Source: Phoronis australis (Eukaryota; Phoronida; Phoronidae). Taken from it: 64,000 nucleotides of DNA. The stretch lies in assembly GCA_002633005.1 (NCBI GenBank), contig NMRA01000650.1:82850-146849 (forward strand), given 5' to 3'. The position numbers and the translations under genes are program-made. This document shows, piece by piece, positions 1 through 11,460 of this stretch. The notes beneath the pieces are model-generated. The model was given only the letters and a program-made list of their open reading frames with translations, had not been told where the DNA came from and made no database searches. The stretch's first letter is position 1; each line of letters starts with the position of its first letter.

Positions 1-1820
1 GTGCACGTTTCATCAAACATTGCTGGGAAATTGCAACTGCAAGTCGCGTACCCGTCACCCGTGTTACACCTCTATGATTCAGTTAAACTTGACACTTAAT
101 GAGTTTTTTAAGACATTCACTTCTTTGGGGTGGCAAAAATGAAGTGACCAAGTCACTATATCAAAGTGACCCAGCAAACGCTGTCACGGCAGACAATTCA
201 GTAGAAAAAACAACTTGAAAAGTAACAATATTTAATGAAGCTTCCAACATTAAACATTTACATACAAACGTTAATAAGTATCATGACTGGCTTGACCATT
301 CTCCATGTGACACCCAAACTAACATTACTGAGATAGAGTTCATCTTATCAAATCACAAAGCTCGTGCATGGTGCATTTATAGCCAGATCCTTTCTTTCAT
401 CATCCGACTTTGAGCACCATCTTCTGGTGGTCCCCAATTTGTCCGTTGGATGTTACAACATTCAATGTCGGCACAATCAATTTGTTGTTTTTTCTAGTTT
501 TAATGGCATTGCTAGATACTACCTGTAGATGTATGTCAAATGCGTGTATGTAACGTGCCGTAACGTGTTTAACCAAGCCGTAGATTGGTTGCCTAGAGAC
601 GAGCACAATCGACTATCATTCAAGTTGACCAACATGTAATGTAACAAAGGAAATACATTTTAAGCTGAACTGTTTAACTCGTTTCAAAAAATGATCTTGA
701 CATATCAGTAGATAATTGTTACCTCCTTCATAAGATTTTATGCTTTGTGTTTGTTAATATGGGTGCATGTGCAAGGTTGTGCTTGTGTCTCGGTGTGTCC
801 GTGTACTGTACGTGTAAACATCTCTCGTATACGGATTGCAGCAATGTTTTAACTACTACTTGTTTCTGATCATTGGAGTAATCTATAAGATTTGAGATTT
901 TGTTAACTTCACGACTTCTGTCTTCATTTTGACTTTCATCTAAGGAACTGTCTATAATGTACAGATCTTATTTTATACTAGTAATATGGACATGCATTCT
1001 AAACTTTTGAGTTAACTACTTGAGATGGAACGGATCGTAGTATCATAAGCCCACTATTACATGGTAGTTTCCACGATGCACGCAGAAAACATATCCTGCA
1101 GCTTAGTGTCTGTTGCATAAAGGATTTAAGTCATTCAAGTACTTAATGCATTAGTTTTAAAGTGTTTTCCACTCTGAAAAAAACGCCAAGCATTTGGCCC
1201 AGGTTGCAGAAAACGGGACCAAGGGCGCTATCCCGTCTTGACAGTGTCCTGATGAAACCAGTCTCATTGTACCTTTGGCTTGGAACCAACGTCACACATG
1301 AACGTAGACGTGTTAACAATGACGTTTTTACCCTGATTCAAGTTTTTAACAGGAAATTGCGATCTCATTTTTAATTGTAAAATACAAATAAAATGTAACT
1401 AAAAAACCCAAACCGACTCCGAATTCGTTGGACAATTTGGTTCAGCCATGGCGCGATGTATGTCGTATTGTTAAATCTATACTGATAACAACTTAGGGAT
1501 CTTTTCATGTTTACATATTATAAAAAATATAACATCACTGAAGTCTATTGCGTTGCAGCACCGAAGCATTAAACGTCTAAGTTCTTTGTTGTACAGTTCT
1601 CCGAATCTTGAAAAATGCTACTTTGTTGTACTTAAAATGAATGAGTTTGAGGCAGTCTTGACCTACCTGTTGTTATTATATTTGTAAATGCAGAATGTAA
1701 TTAACTGGTAATTTTGAGATCTTCGCCAGGTTTTGTGTTGCTCAAGTTAATAAACTTTCCATGAAGAAATGTCAATGTACTAGTAATTATTTCTGTGTTT
1801 TGAATTTTGTTTCGTTTCAG
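1..1820. other. Intron/flank, left arm of a segmental duplication
   Basis: No supportable exon is seen. The first bases match those beginning at 32369, which lie just downstream of the ZU5 exon ending at 32191, and the match continues through the G exon at 1821. This implies that another ZU5 exon lies just left of the window. Short open frames here (1162-1374, and the minus-strand 400-606) have no family resemblance and no conserved frame in the paralogous stretch. Confidence 0.6.
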
Positions 1821-1839
1821 GAAGAGTCGAATACAACAG
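1821..1839 (+). CDS. G linker exon of a ZU5/DED gene (short form)
   Basis: This is a 19-nt exon between TTTCAG and GTAAGA. It begins in phase 0 and ends in phase 1, encoding EESNTT plus the first base of a Gly codon. It is recognised by comparison with 33538-33592, 29944-29998 and 55172-55226, which start EES or EDS, end NTTG and have the same splice borders and phases. Relative to those 55-nt exons it lacks 36 nt, exactly 12 codons, so the frame is kept. It would join an upstream ZU5 exon (outside the window) to DED-A at 2350. An exon this short could be skipped or decayed, so the call rests on homology. Confidence 0.55.
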
Positions 1840-2349
1840 GTAAGAATTATTGAGTTTTCATAGCGTGAATTAAAATCACCTTCGTGGCGTATACCGCTCT
1901 GTAGCCCTATTTTCTCTTAAAAGCAAGATACCAGAAGACAATTCAAATTCACTATAGTGAAACGCTTGTGTTTCCTAAGGTTAGTATGGTAGCTAGCTTA
2001 ATAGCCTGACTTACGTGGAAAAAAATGGTGTTCGCTGAACGTTTTTGCCAAAATAATGGCCGAAGGAAAACCCACTCGAAATGTTTATTATTGAATGTTC
2101 TCAACAGCCGTGATTCTCCTCAATTAATGGAGTACTTTTAAACTGGAAGAGTTACGTGTAGCAACCACTATCAAGAAATATCACCTTCAAAACATTTCAG
2201 TGGCGTGTATCCTGGTTTTCTAGAGTAAACTAACAGGACATCACAGGATTATAACTAATTATAACCATGTCTAGGAAAGAGTTGAATCATGCTAAAAACG
2301 GCTACCTGTATTGTTAAAGTAGCTTAGGATTGTGTCTGTTTATTCTCAG
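1840..2349. other. Intron between G and DED-A exons
   Basis: The sequence runs from a clean GTAAGA donor to a TTCTCAG acceptor. It is paralogous to 33593-36674, which is longer because of a 1.67-kb TTAA-flanked insertion and a 31-bp minisatellite. The TA at 1892-1893 is the empty counterpart of a TACATGTA at 35318. Confidence 0.6.
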
Positions 2350-2461
2350 GAAAACGGCGAGGAACAGGAAAACTTCATCAACACGTGCTACTGGAAGTTA
2401 CTGAACGTGTCATTGGTGGAGATTTTGAAAAACTAAAGGAGTTGTGTGAAGATTGGTTTAA
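2350..2461 (+). CDS. DED-A exon: helices 1-2 of a death effector domain (unit 1)
   Basis: This 112-nt exon is bounded by TTCTCAG and GTAAG, entering in phase 1 and leaving in phase 2. It encodes a basic start (KRRGTGK) followed by LHQHVLLEVTERV and FEKLKELCEDWFK. The pattern LL-x(2)-V...F/L-x(2)-LK-x-LC is the helix 1/helix 2 core of death effector domains, as in FADD and caspase-8. DEDs are protein-protein interaction folds of apoptotic and innate-immune adaptors in the cytosol. Its partner half is the exon at 7741, and joining them gives one full-length DED of about 85 residues. Paralogues at 36675 and 59109 have identical length and phases. Recognition is by eye on motif and predicted fold, with no profile search. 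Confidence 0.75.
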
Positions 2462-5442
2462 GTAAGAAAAACAACATTACGTGTTTACGAATTATTCATA
2501 TGCTGCACAGTGACTGCAAATAATCGCCAGTCTATCAAACTTCGTTATAAAGTTATCTAGAGCACTACTTTGGTCGGTCAAGAAGTGCCAATTTCAAAGT
2601 GAAACAAAATGCGTAAGAAGCTGTTGATTCAGTCAGACAAAAAACGCGCCACTTCGATTATAAAAGCATGAATTACGACTCCATTTTTGTCAGAAGAATC
2701 AAATAAAATCACTCGCCTTTGCTCTAAACTAAATGCTCGAAGGTAATTGTGGAATTGCTAGCACTCAAAATAGCTTTTAAAGGCCAAAACCACGAGATTT
2801 CGCTTGAGTCGAGTTACCAAAAGACAAGTGTACATGGCACCACTGGCGCCGTCTAATGTTGAAGATGTTCCAGGTTTGTGTGGGTTTAATTTTTCAGAAG
2901 CTTATGTATTCTGCAAAATATCTTCAAAATAGTAGTTTTGTCTCAGTAACTGTTAAATCTTTTTTGAATCTACAAACCCTGTAGAGTTTGACTTGTGACC
3001 TTATACCAAACTGTTAATAATTGAGTCACGAGAACTCTCATTGTAACAAAAATAAACAAAAAAGAACGTTACGTCTGTAACAAAACAGTTCCAATAACAT
3101 GACTATGTTTCTTCTATACAAATGTTCAACTAGATATTTCAAATGGACTCACTGTTTCCAAAATTATACTTTCGTTTTCGCGTCATACCACTCTAGGTTT
3201 TTTAAGAATTATAATAAAAGCTTTTTACAACCCCTCATGCAAAAGTGACAATATTCAAAAACCTCTCAGAACAACATTTTAGAGAATCTTCCATAACGCA
3301 TCATATAATCATATGAATCCCGAAAGTCATTTGTAAGATCTAATGTTGCGATTGTTATTCCCAAAGTTGGCCATTTTCGAGGCTCTAACATAACCTTAAA
3401 CCACAGTGAGCGTTGCAAAACAAAGTTTGTTTTCTCAAAACTTGGGTCTCATATATTAGCCTTCATGTTTCATGATATTAGAAATATGGCATCTTCACAT
3501 CTCATTTCATGTCATTTTCCAACTTTTTAAATAATCTTCATGGGGACATAAAATATATCGCATTCGTTAAATGCAGTTGTCAATGAAAATACATTTCCAT
3601 TACAGTTGGAAGTAGTTTCTTTTCTTTAAATATTAAATATGCGTCAGCTTATCTGTGAATGTGATCAACACGTAATTGTGGGAGATTTAGCACCCAATTT
3701 GGCGAACGTGTAGACTGGTATTTTTCAATTGACCGCAACAGATCGCTGGTGATACAGTTTTATAAGGATGTAGCAGTAAAGTTTTTTAATAGCTTGTCGA
3801 CACTTTTAGTTAAATAATTCGGCTCCACATGTTTGTCGAGTTTCCCATCCATGCCAGATCGTGCAAATGTATCAATCAGTCAGTCAATAATCGTTTTTAG
3901 TGATCTGTAGCTACCCAGCTACAAATGAGGGTTAGATGTCTATTTCCAAACTGAACGTACAGGATAGGACAAGCGTATAATGTACTAACATACTAAACCG
4001 CAGATTAAACAAATTTGCATTTTAATTCATTTTTTTTGAAATTTGAAAAAATATTTTCTCTGAACTTCCAATTTTGCGGCAGTTAATTGCTTTACGATGT
4101 TGCTTAATCTTTTTTTCGTTTTATGCGGCCGCATGCCTAAATGTATATGCGAGTGCGCCACGCTTTCACCCCCTTCTGGCATCCCTTTTAGGGTTTTTCT
4201 TTCGTTCGGTGACCATCCACTGTTTTATATCCAAAAACCCTGGGTGGATTGTACGGTGTGACCTTTTTTTAGATGGATCCCATTACCCTAGGGTGTGCCG
4301 TTTAATGGCGAATTTAACTTTTACGCTTCACCTTGTATCTTTCGAGTTATGAAGGAATTTTCGTAAAAAGTTTGGAAATAGGTATTTCTTTGAGAATAAT
4401 TCGCCGTCTTATTGATTTGTTGAGAGAGAATTTACGTGCATCTTTTCTGCAACTTCTACATGTAGTCTTTGTCTTAAACGTTTTTAAGGGTTCTTGGAGT
4501 CAGCTTTCTCCGTACCAAGCTATTTTAAGGATTGAAATATTGACATGAGATTGGCATATTCATGTATGTTAAGGACGATTGTGAACACATGCGTGGTCCT
4601 TCTGGGACGCAGACGGCTTACGATGATTTTTCGATGGCTCTTCACAACGGTGGCACCGCGTAATGGCAATTTGATTTTCTTGTTTTGTCAGTAATACCTG
4701 CTTAGACGGATTGTCATGAAATTTGGCACAACATTTGTGCAAAAGCGAACATAGTCATGACTGTGTGTACTATTGACCTATTGTGAGTCAATTATTGCCA
4801 GTGACCATTTTTGGAATTTAGAAATTGTTTATTGGTGCACGTCTCTGTAAAGTTTCTAGTAAAGTTATCATTATGAAAACTGGCATATGTATTTCTACCG
4901 AAAACACCACAGCTAATGTTGGAAAGTTCCGACTGCTGTGGTACCTCTTTATGGTGTTTGTTTGTTTTTTGTCTGTGGTGGTATCGGATCCTATACTTCA
5001 TGCAGGATCTGTAATAAATTTGTGTGAAATCTTTTTTACATTTCCTGGAGTCCTTCACGGAATATCATGAAACATGGCTAATGAATTCTATCCAACACAC
5101 AATAATAACCTTTTAAATGAATTCAACATATTGCGTGATACCTTTTGGTCATTCCTAATGCAAATAAACTGTTTTGCAATTTTCCTAACTATTGGACTCA
5201 ACAGTGTAAAGAGAGTTTCACGTGTGATTAAATTGACACATGTGTTTCTACTTTGACGTGCACGGCTGTCCACGATTAGAGACTGGGATCGACTGTTGCG
5301 GCGTCATATTTATTACTTTGCTGTTCAATACTACATGTATTTCCTCCGTGGATCATCGTGGAATTGGACACGATTACAATGTACATGTATATTCCAGAGA
5401 TATAGTACAAGTGATGTGGATTTTTGTCAAATCCCACTCTTG
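2462..5442. other. Intron between DED-A and DED-B, first part
   Basis: Paralogous to about 36787-40930. No exon is seen. Between 4070 and 5260 the sequence carries old dispersed repeats (phrases such as CTGTGGTACCTCTTTATGG and CATGCAGGATCT) that recur at 39790-40600 and resemble the tandem ladder at 27330-28900. The short open frames here (4074, 4333, 4825, 5240) fall in this repeat DNA and are not considered genes. Confidence 0.5.
5332..5339. other. TACATGTA scar (site 1), empty in paralogue
   Basis: This copy reads ATACTACATGTATTTCC. The paralogous position ending at 40820 reads ATACTATTTCC, so exactly CATGTA has been added next to a TA. A neighbouring TACATGTA near 5383 is present in both paralogues and is therefore older than the duplication. 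Confidence 0.7.
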
Positions 5443-7451
5443 GTGCCCCAGTGGTTCCGTCAGTGGTCGCCGTAGCACCACGGCAAACTATCAAAACCGC
5501 AGACCTTCGCCATGGAACGGAGGAAACTTTGAACATGCTCTGCAGTGGGATCACCAATACATTCTCATGACCGCCGTGGCACCATACAGGGACCGCAGAA
5601 GCACCTCCGTGACCGCCGTGCTTCCTCAGTTCAACTGCGTGCAATCACTTAAAACGTAGACTGGCGACACTACGGCGATCTCGTAACGGTTCTACTGCAG
5701 TACTACCATAGAAGCACTGAGGGTAAGGGAATACCACTGAGGAGTCAGCGAGGAATTTGGCCATCTTACTGCGGTGCTACTTCGCTCCCACGGCGGTGTT
5801 TTTGAGCTGCTTTTGCGGCAATGACATTTCCACCGAGATTGCACCGAGGTGCTTGCGCAGTGCTACAGCAATCCTAATTTTTAGAATAAAAGGTTCGTTT
5901 TTCATCTTAAATTTCAGTGTTCTAAAAATCTTGAGTTGAGATCGGCAGTCAGTATTGAAAGCTCAACGGAATAACAGATAACAATAGAAATTTGATCGTC
6001 ATACACCAGTTGCTGCATGTGCAGCAATACCAGTCAAAAGATGAGCAACCAATAATTGCCCTGGAGCGAAGAAGAAGACGACCAAGACGAAAAAGACACT
6101 GGGACAGACCTCAGCTGGGCGATGTGAGACGTTAGCATTTTGGCCACTACAACCAGCTTATGGTCGAGTTCAGTAGAGAGGGTCCAGCCCGGTGCCAGAA
6201 TTCCCTCAGCTAGATTCAGTCCGAGATGTTTGATGAGTTACTTGTCAGGGTTGGATCAGATATCACAAAGAAGGACAGTAAGTACAGAAAGGCCTTGTAC
6301 ACAGGGACGAATGTGGCTGCAACTCTTCGTCAATTGGGCTCTAATCAAGTTCGATTTCAGGATACCAGCAAACATAGTATCTGTGTTGGTCAAGGAAGTC
6401 TGCCAGGCCATTGCTGAAGCGTCTAAAGACGAGGTGATCCAGTGCCCTACGACCCAAGACGAATGTAAAGCTGTAGCTGACAAGTTCAAGCAGCGCTAGG
6501 ACGCCCCTTTGCTGTTGAGCTCTGGGTGGAAAGCACGTCGCAATTCGCAAACCTCCCAGAAGTGGAAGCTTCTTTCACAATTAAAAGGGATTCTATTCAG
6601 TGGTGTTGATGGGACTTGTTGACGCTGAATACCAATTCCTCTGGATAGATGTTGGTGGAGATGGATACACGTCTGATGCGCGATACCATATCAGCAGGAA
6701 TGCTACTGGCTTATCAAGCCTGGCTGCTTGCTCAGGCCACGGAGAGTTCTTCTACATGTTATCTTTAGGAGCATTGAGCTTCTTGTTATAAAGCTCCGGA
6801 TGGCCACATGGCAAGTCCGACATGACGTCCTCTTCATTAAGATCAGTACAGACTTTTTATTCTTTGGTTGGCTAGTTACGGACTGCTGGTCAGACTCTGC
6901 AGCATCTTCAGCACCAGAAGCACAATCAGCGTGCTCATCCTGTGAAGACTCGTCATGTGCTTCATGCTGGCTTTCCTCACTCTGACAGTTTCAGCGGCTT
7001 CAGAATGTGATAGTAACAGTAACAATAACGGTTGTAGCAAAGTCCTTGGCAGGAGCAAATATGGGACGGAATTGCACCAAATACCACCACCCATATACTA
7101 ACCACTGCGCGTACGTCTTAGAGCCGTTCTGAAGCAGCAGCGCCCACGCAGTAGCGCCTCAGTAGTGCTGCCTTCCCCGCAATGGCACCTCACAGGTCCC
7201 GTAGAGCTGCCTAGCAGTCAAGCCACCAATGATTGCAATAGCACCGCCATCAAGCTGCAGTGGTACCTCATAGAATCTCCATGTCCTCCTTGACACCGCC
7301 GTGGCTCCGCTCCTGCACCTGAGTAGCACCGTAAGAAAGCATGTCTGACGGGTAGGGGAAAACTATGAAAATACCACTGACGGTGTCACTACGTAATGAC
7401 TGTTTTGACCAAAATCCGTGGTGGCACCGCTCCTCTGTTTTGACGGGGGCT
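5443..7451 (+). mobile_element. PIF/Harbinger DNA transposon, left end lost
   Basis: The right end reads GACGGGGGCT followed by TAA (7452-7454), matching the right end of the complete copy at 41862-44549. Interior blocks match that copy, including GC-rich stretches with repeated GTGGCACCGC-type words (about 5443-5830 and 7090-7450) and decayed transposase coding sequence between. The left terminal repeat is missing: relative to the other copy about 1 kb has been deleted, joining the intron to the element near 5443. Both copies lie in the same intron of duplicated units, so the insertion predates the duplication. Confidence 0.7.
6040..6830 (+). pseudogene. Decayed Harbinger transposase
   Basis: An Arg-rich start (from 6067) and QLGDVRR lead to a TAG at 6133, then FDELLVRVGSDITKKD, then in another frame VKEVCQAIAEASKDEV and CPTTQDE..ADKF, and again VLMGLVDAEYQFLWIDVG from about 6600. 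These are consecutive conserved blocks of PIF/Harbinger DDE transposases, here scattered over several frames with stops. The product would have cut and pasted the element; it cannot be made from this copy. A second, also decayed copy lies at 43690-44400. Confidence 0.75.
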
Positions 7452-7740
7452 TAACATCGTTTCAAGAAAGTTGAATATCAATACGTAATGTTAAATCTTA
7501 GAGCACCTTCCCCGTGATACTCATTTTTAGAGTAGCTCCATCACTGAGGTAATCATGGGGGTGTAACTGATGAGCTAAAACTATTGAGGATCTTCATCAA
7601 TGTTTTTATTTGAGAACTGTGGAATCGTCCTGATTTGTATCACGAAGGTTTTTTATTCACATGTACAACTTTTGCTCAGGCTTATGTGAGCAGGCGTGAT
7701 TTTAGATTGATGTGATTTTGAATGTCTTGTTGCTTTTCAG

Positions 7741-7913
7741 ACCAGCAGTACTGCAAAATGTAAGAAACACTCGAGAACTTCTTGAACTGCTTCAGCGGCA
7801 AGAGATAATTAATGTTGGAGATTACAGTGAATTAACCCGCTTGCTGCACCAGCTCCATCTGGAGGAACTTGCAGAACTGGTGGAAGAACTGTCAAGTGAA
7901 ATAAAGGGACCAG
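7741..7913 (+). CDS. DED-B exon: helices 3-6 of a death effector domain (unit 1)
   Basis: This 173-nt exon follows a CTTTTCAG acceptor in phase 2 and ends before GTATGA in phase 1. It encodes KPAVLQNVRNTRELLELLQR, then GDYSELTRLLHQLHLEELAELVEEL. This matches DED helices 3-6 (LLxxLxxx...G.YxxLxxLLxxL....L...V..L). The RxDL motif typical of DED helix 6 is replaced by HLEEL. Paralogues at 44828 and 62844 have identical length and phases. Translation can also continue past the donor to a TAA at 7997-7999, with a tail starting GMRD that is partly conserved in all three copies. The exon may therefore be the last one, placing the DED at the C terminus as death domains are in UNC5 and PIDD. Confidence 0.78.
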
Positions 7914-8545
7914 GTATGAGAGACAATGGTGACCAATTTTATGTGAATACTCAACAACCACTTGGATATAAATATTATTTAGTAAACTGGTGGATTTAAC
8001 AGTGAATTGCGCCGCAATAACACATCTGCAGGGGTCATTAGTGTGTTATTACACCACTTGGTGGCGCTCAAGAAAGGCTCTTGAAACTGATTCCGATGTA
8101 ATATTTTCCATCTTTATGAATCCCGGAAGTACAGCTGGTTATTTGAAAAAATACACAATCAGCTGTTTGACCCCAAAACCATGGTTTGCATGCAATTACT
8201 AAGAAGTTAAAAAAGATGCGCTGAAACTGACAAAATGCTCTGCATTAAAGGAGTCAGGTTAAAAGTGATTGTCGACAAGAAAATGTTTTGAAAATCCAAA
8301 TTATCTGTACGTCTCCTGAATTTTCCGAAAAAATTGCCGCTTAATTTCCCGTTAGCAAGCAGTATGTGTTTAAGAAAACCCACGGCAGAGCAAAACGTGA
8401 GTTAAAGTGTGTAAAGCCAACAGCCGTATACTCAGAACAGGTAGGAATTAAACCGTGACTCAAAAATATTGAGGACCAACAAGATCACTTATAACTCGAA
8501 CTTTACTTCAAATCAAACGACAGTGCCATCCCTGATGGTGAGACA

Positions 8546-8553
8546 TACATGTA
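8546..8553. other. TACATGTA scar (site 2)
   Basis: Copy a reads GACATACATGTACTAAGG. Copies b (15873) and d (about 47055) read CATACTAAATAAAGG without the CATGTA. Copy c carries the same scar at 19426. Confidence 0.65.
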
Positions 8554-9938
8554 CTAAGGGAAGGTTTCAGTTGTCAAATGAATGACGATACTTTATGATA
8601 AATTATAATCCATACAGATTCAGATTTTTTTTAATATTCTATGGCTTGTCTGAATCAAATTGCATAGAATCACTGTTTTCAAAAAGGGAGAGCTCTCAAA
8701 CAGGCGTGGTCCGTGCCCAATTACTTTTGACCTTTCCCTGTCAATGTCCAACGATGTTTAACACGATGAATGAATTGTTGGCTGCCAAATAGACTACCTG
8801 TATACAGCATATTGCGTTTTGTGAGAGAAGGTGATGCCAAGTTACCCGTTTATTATTTTTCAGTTATCGTGAATTTCACAATCTCACAAATCCACTAGGA
8901 ATTTGTTTTACAGGAATTATTTACACTAATTTTTTGTGTTATGGCTAACAATTTCCTGGAGTAAGTCCTGCAAAAACTGTTCTTGTGTAAAAATAGTTTA
9001 TGTCATGCAGTTTTCAAGTGATGTTTCTAAGCCCGTCTGTTTGCATCAAAGACAACATCTTACGCAATTTTGGCAGCTATCACAATTGTGTTTGGTCTCG
9101 TGACTACATGTTGAGGGTTTCCTGAGTCGTTTTTGTTCATATATGTTCTTGTATCAGTTTGATTTCTTTGAAAAAATCTGAACGTTTAAGATTTGTATTT
9201 TGAAAATTATCTTTCTAGCACACCACTTAGCTGAAATTATGGTAATTTTTACTAAATGACCTCTTTACAAAATCGCAATTTAACCGATCTTAAAAGGCAA
9301 TAGGTGTTTTTTACTATTTTCAAGTAAATATGGTTTCACATTCATTTATGTGACAATGTCTGTTCCGTTTGTAACGAGTCAAATCCTCACAACCTTTGGA
9401 ACAAAAAAGTGTTCAGGGATCTGTTTTTATTTGTGTGTAGAGTTACATGTAAATGTCTCACTATATTCGAAGCACTGGCATTACACAAGATAGGCATAGC
9501 AGGTAACTAAAGCAATTCCAAGCGTTTAAATAACCAATAGTTCATCGGCTAAAATCAAGCTTCTAGAAGTGTTCATCAATATCACAAAAATGGCTCCCGA
9601 GTGACGCAAAATATCTCAGCCGTCTTGAAAATCGGAGTGTGTCATCATCTTGCTAACAGACAGATATTTACCTCATTGTCCGGAGTTGCAGGGGCAAACA
9701 TAAAACATAAAACATCAAATCGCCATTAAAATGCACCTCTATCGTTGAAATCCGCCAGTGTGATGTTCGTATTAATACATATACCTAAGTTTCCCAAGAA
9801 CGGTTTGAGTTTAGTGTTGCTAAGGTATTAAACAACTAGTTTTGTATGTAACCAAAAGCCTCAAAATAGCTCAACTTTGTACAGCACTGAAAAATGTCCA
9901 ATATGGAAACACAGGTTGGTTAGCAACAAAATGCCACG

Positions 9939-10245
9939 TGATACCGATTTGTGTTTACTTGGCACTAAATATGTGTCATAAGTGAAGAAATTCCAAAAAA
10001 TGTCACGTGTAGAGAAGGCGTTACTTTTACTTCGGATGTTAACAAGGCCAGGACTTGGCTCCTATAACTGCAGGAAGAGAATGAATATTTTGAAAGAGAA
10101 ATTTGTTGAGTATTATTGGAGTTTTGTGATGTACTTTGGACCTAGAAATTTCAATTTCAATAACTCACTCATTCTTAGTACACGGCTGAAGATGCTACCA
10201 ACCATTTGCACTGGTGACCACGATAAGTCCATGGGCTCGAAATAA
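9939..10245 (+). pseudogene. Decayed coding-like segment, copy 1 of 4
   Basis: The frame starting ATGCCACGTGAT reads MPRDTDLCLLG..YVS, hits a TAA at 9978-9980, then continues KKFQKMSRVEKALLLLRML and YNCRKRM..LKEKFVEYY to a stop at 10245. Copies at 21658, 23059 and 48080 share these residues but are broken at different places. The family is not recognised. Amino-acid-level similarity with independent lesions suggests an old protein-coding exon duplicated with the duplicon and then lost. Confidence 0.45.
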
Positions 10246-10764
10246 AGTGTGAAAAACAATCGTAGTATCCAGCGGAAGAGTAAATACTAGCTAGAAATTG
10301 GGTCACTCTCACTCGCGGCAATGGAGTTGCGACGCCTGTTTTCGAACATCACTTTTTACGAGTCCAAATTGGAAAAGACGAGTGGAAATACATTTATGCC
10401 GACACTCGAAATTTCCTATCGGATATTTATAACCCAGGTTTATATCAATATAGATTTGGTAAAATTGCCAAAGAACCAATATTTTATGCTTGCGTCCTCG
10501 TGTTTTTGATAAACTGAAAAATTCCCCAAGAATCCGCTTTGTAGGAATTATAATTTCAATTAATGAGTTCTGTGAAGAATATAATTTACGGGAATATTGT
10601 TTTTAGGACTTTTTTGTCACAGTGCTTGGATGGGCACTATCGTGTTATTATACCGAGTATTTACTTAAGTGCATTATCGTAATGAGGACACTTGAATATT
10701 CGATTGTATTCTTTACTAGTAAACTTTATGATCTGTCATTCACACGGAATTCTGCATGGCAGCT

Positions 10765-10855
10765 CTGAAAATTTCAAACATCTCTGTTGATCAGGTTCAA
10801 TTTGAGTATGACTACATTGTGTATATAACAGGCTTTATACTTGCTACCATGACAG
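10765..10855 (+). pseudogene. Decayed D exon
   Basis: The stretch with TCTGTTGATCAG, TTTGAGTATGACTAC and finally ACCATGACAGGT lines up with the second half of the D exons at 24002 (TCTGTGTTGATGCAG, TTTGAGTATGGCTAT, ACGATGGCAGGT). The reading frame is interrupted and no AG acceptor matches the expected position. It lies just upstream of the E-like exon at 11282, in the same D-then-E order as in the intact units. Confidence 0.5.
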
Positions 10856-11150
10856 GTTTCAATTTTGTTTAAAAACCCCATTTTTGAATAAAGAAATCCG
10901 GTGTTAAATAGTGATGGAGTTTAATTGTATTTCAAATGAAAAGAACAATGACAAGGCAGTTTGATGCTCCTTGAAGGCAAAAAGTGTCCATGTATATAGT
11001 CGCAATATCTTTATCAGTCCTTTTTGATGTTCTTTCACGCTTCTTCGAAATGAAGACAATTAGAACAAACAATGTTGTGACATACAAAACAAAATTTATG
11101 TTATAAAAATCTAGAATGTCAAATGAATGGGAATATTTCTTAACTTACCT

Positions 11151-11158
11151 TACATGTA
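11151..11158. other. TACATGTA scar (site 3), empty in paralogue
   Basis: Reads CTTACATGTAGTTAGG here and CTTAGTTACG at 13787-13796 in the direct repeat. CATGTA has been added at a TA. Confidence 0.7.
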
Positions 11159-11281
11159 GTTAGGTTTAGTGTATTAAACCACTAACATTTGTCAAATCCG
11201 AGTCTATTTTGTTGGCATTGGTTGTCTCATGGTTATTACTTTTGAGTCTATTGTTAACTCGTTGTTATCTTTGTTTATTAG

Positions 11282-11341
11282 AATCATGCGTGGAAAAAGA
11301 CATACCTCAGCCCTCAAAGAGGGCAAGGAAGACAAATGTAG
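11282..11341 (+). CDS. E-like exon with basic motif, copy 1
   Basis: A 60-nt phase 1-1 exon between TTTATTAG and GTAAG, encoding (E)SCVEKDIPQPSKRARKTNVG. The flanks match those of the E exons at 24411 and 49621: upstream TATTTTGTTGGCATT and AGT(A/C)(A/T)A-rich tract, downstream CTATTTCTAT. It is therefore a paralogue of E with a diverged coding part. Unlike E it is basic, and PSKRARK resembles a monopartite nuclear localisation signal (inference). A near-identical copy is at 13914. It could be an alternative 5' exon of the unit-2 gene. No larger domain is present. Confidence 0.5.
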   Translation, partial: NHAWKKTYLSPQRGQGRQM

Positions 11342-11460
11342 GTAAGTTCCGTCATTAAAACCATGGATATAAAAAGGAGGTAAAGCTCAACTCACTATTT
11401 CTATTCGCTGTCTAACTTGAACTTCTAAGGTTGACTATACTGGAATTAGAATTGTGAGAG

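Larger units (their letters stand above)
7985..10860. repeat. Intronic/intergenic duplicon, copy a
   Basis: Blocks here recur in the same order at about 14768-17805, 18309-24000 and 45957-49080. Examples are GATTTAACAGTGAA followed by CACCxCTTGGTGGC, the CTCTCAAACAGxCGTGGTCC block, and the stretch beginning TTGTGAGAAAAGG. The repeated open frames (7990, 15225, 18767) are this block read in frame. Stops and frameshifts between copies argue against coding. The duplicon carries a decayed coding-like segment (9939-10245) and a decayed D exon (10765-10855). Confidence 0.65.
11020..11460. repeat. Direct repeat carrying an E-like exon, copy 1
   Basis: Matches 13655-14090 almost throughout, from GATGTTCTTTCACGCTTCTTC to the stretch after the exon ending AGAATT. 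The 2.2 kb between the copies (11460-13655) is not repeated. The repeat duplicates one exon with its splice sites. Confidence 0.75.

Noticed and set aside
5240-5659. Overlapping open frames on both strands, conserved at 41705-42183
   Set aside because: They lie in the GC-rich subterminal repeats of the Harbinger element. Similarity comes from the repeated non-coding words, not from a protein.
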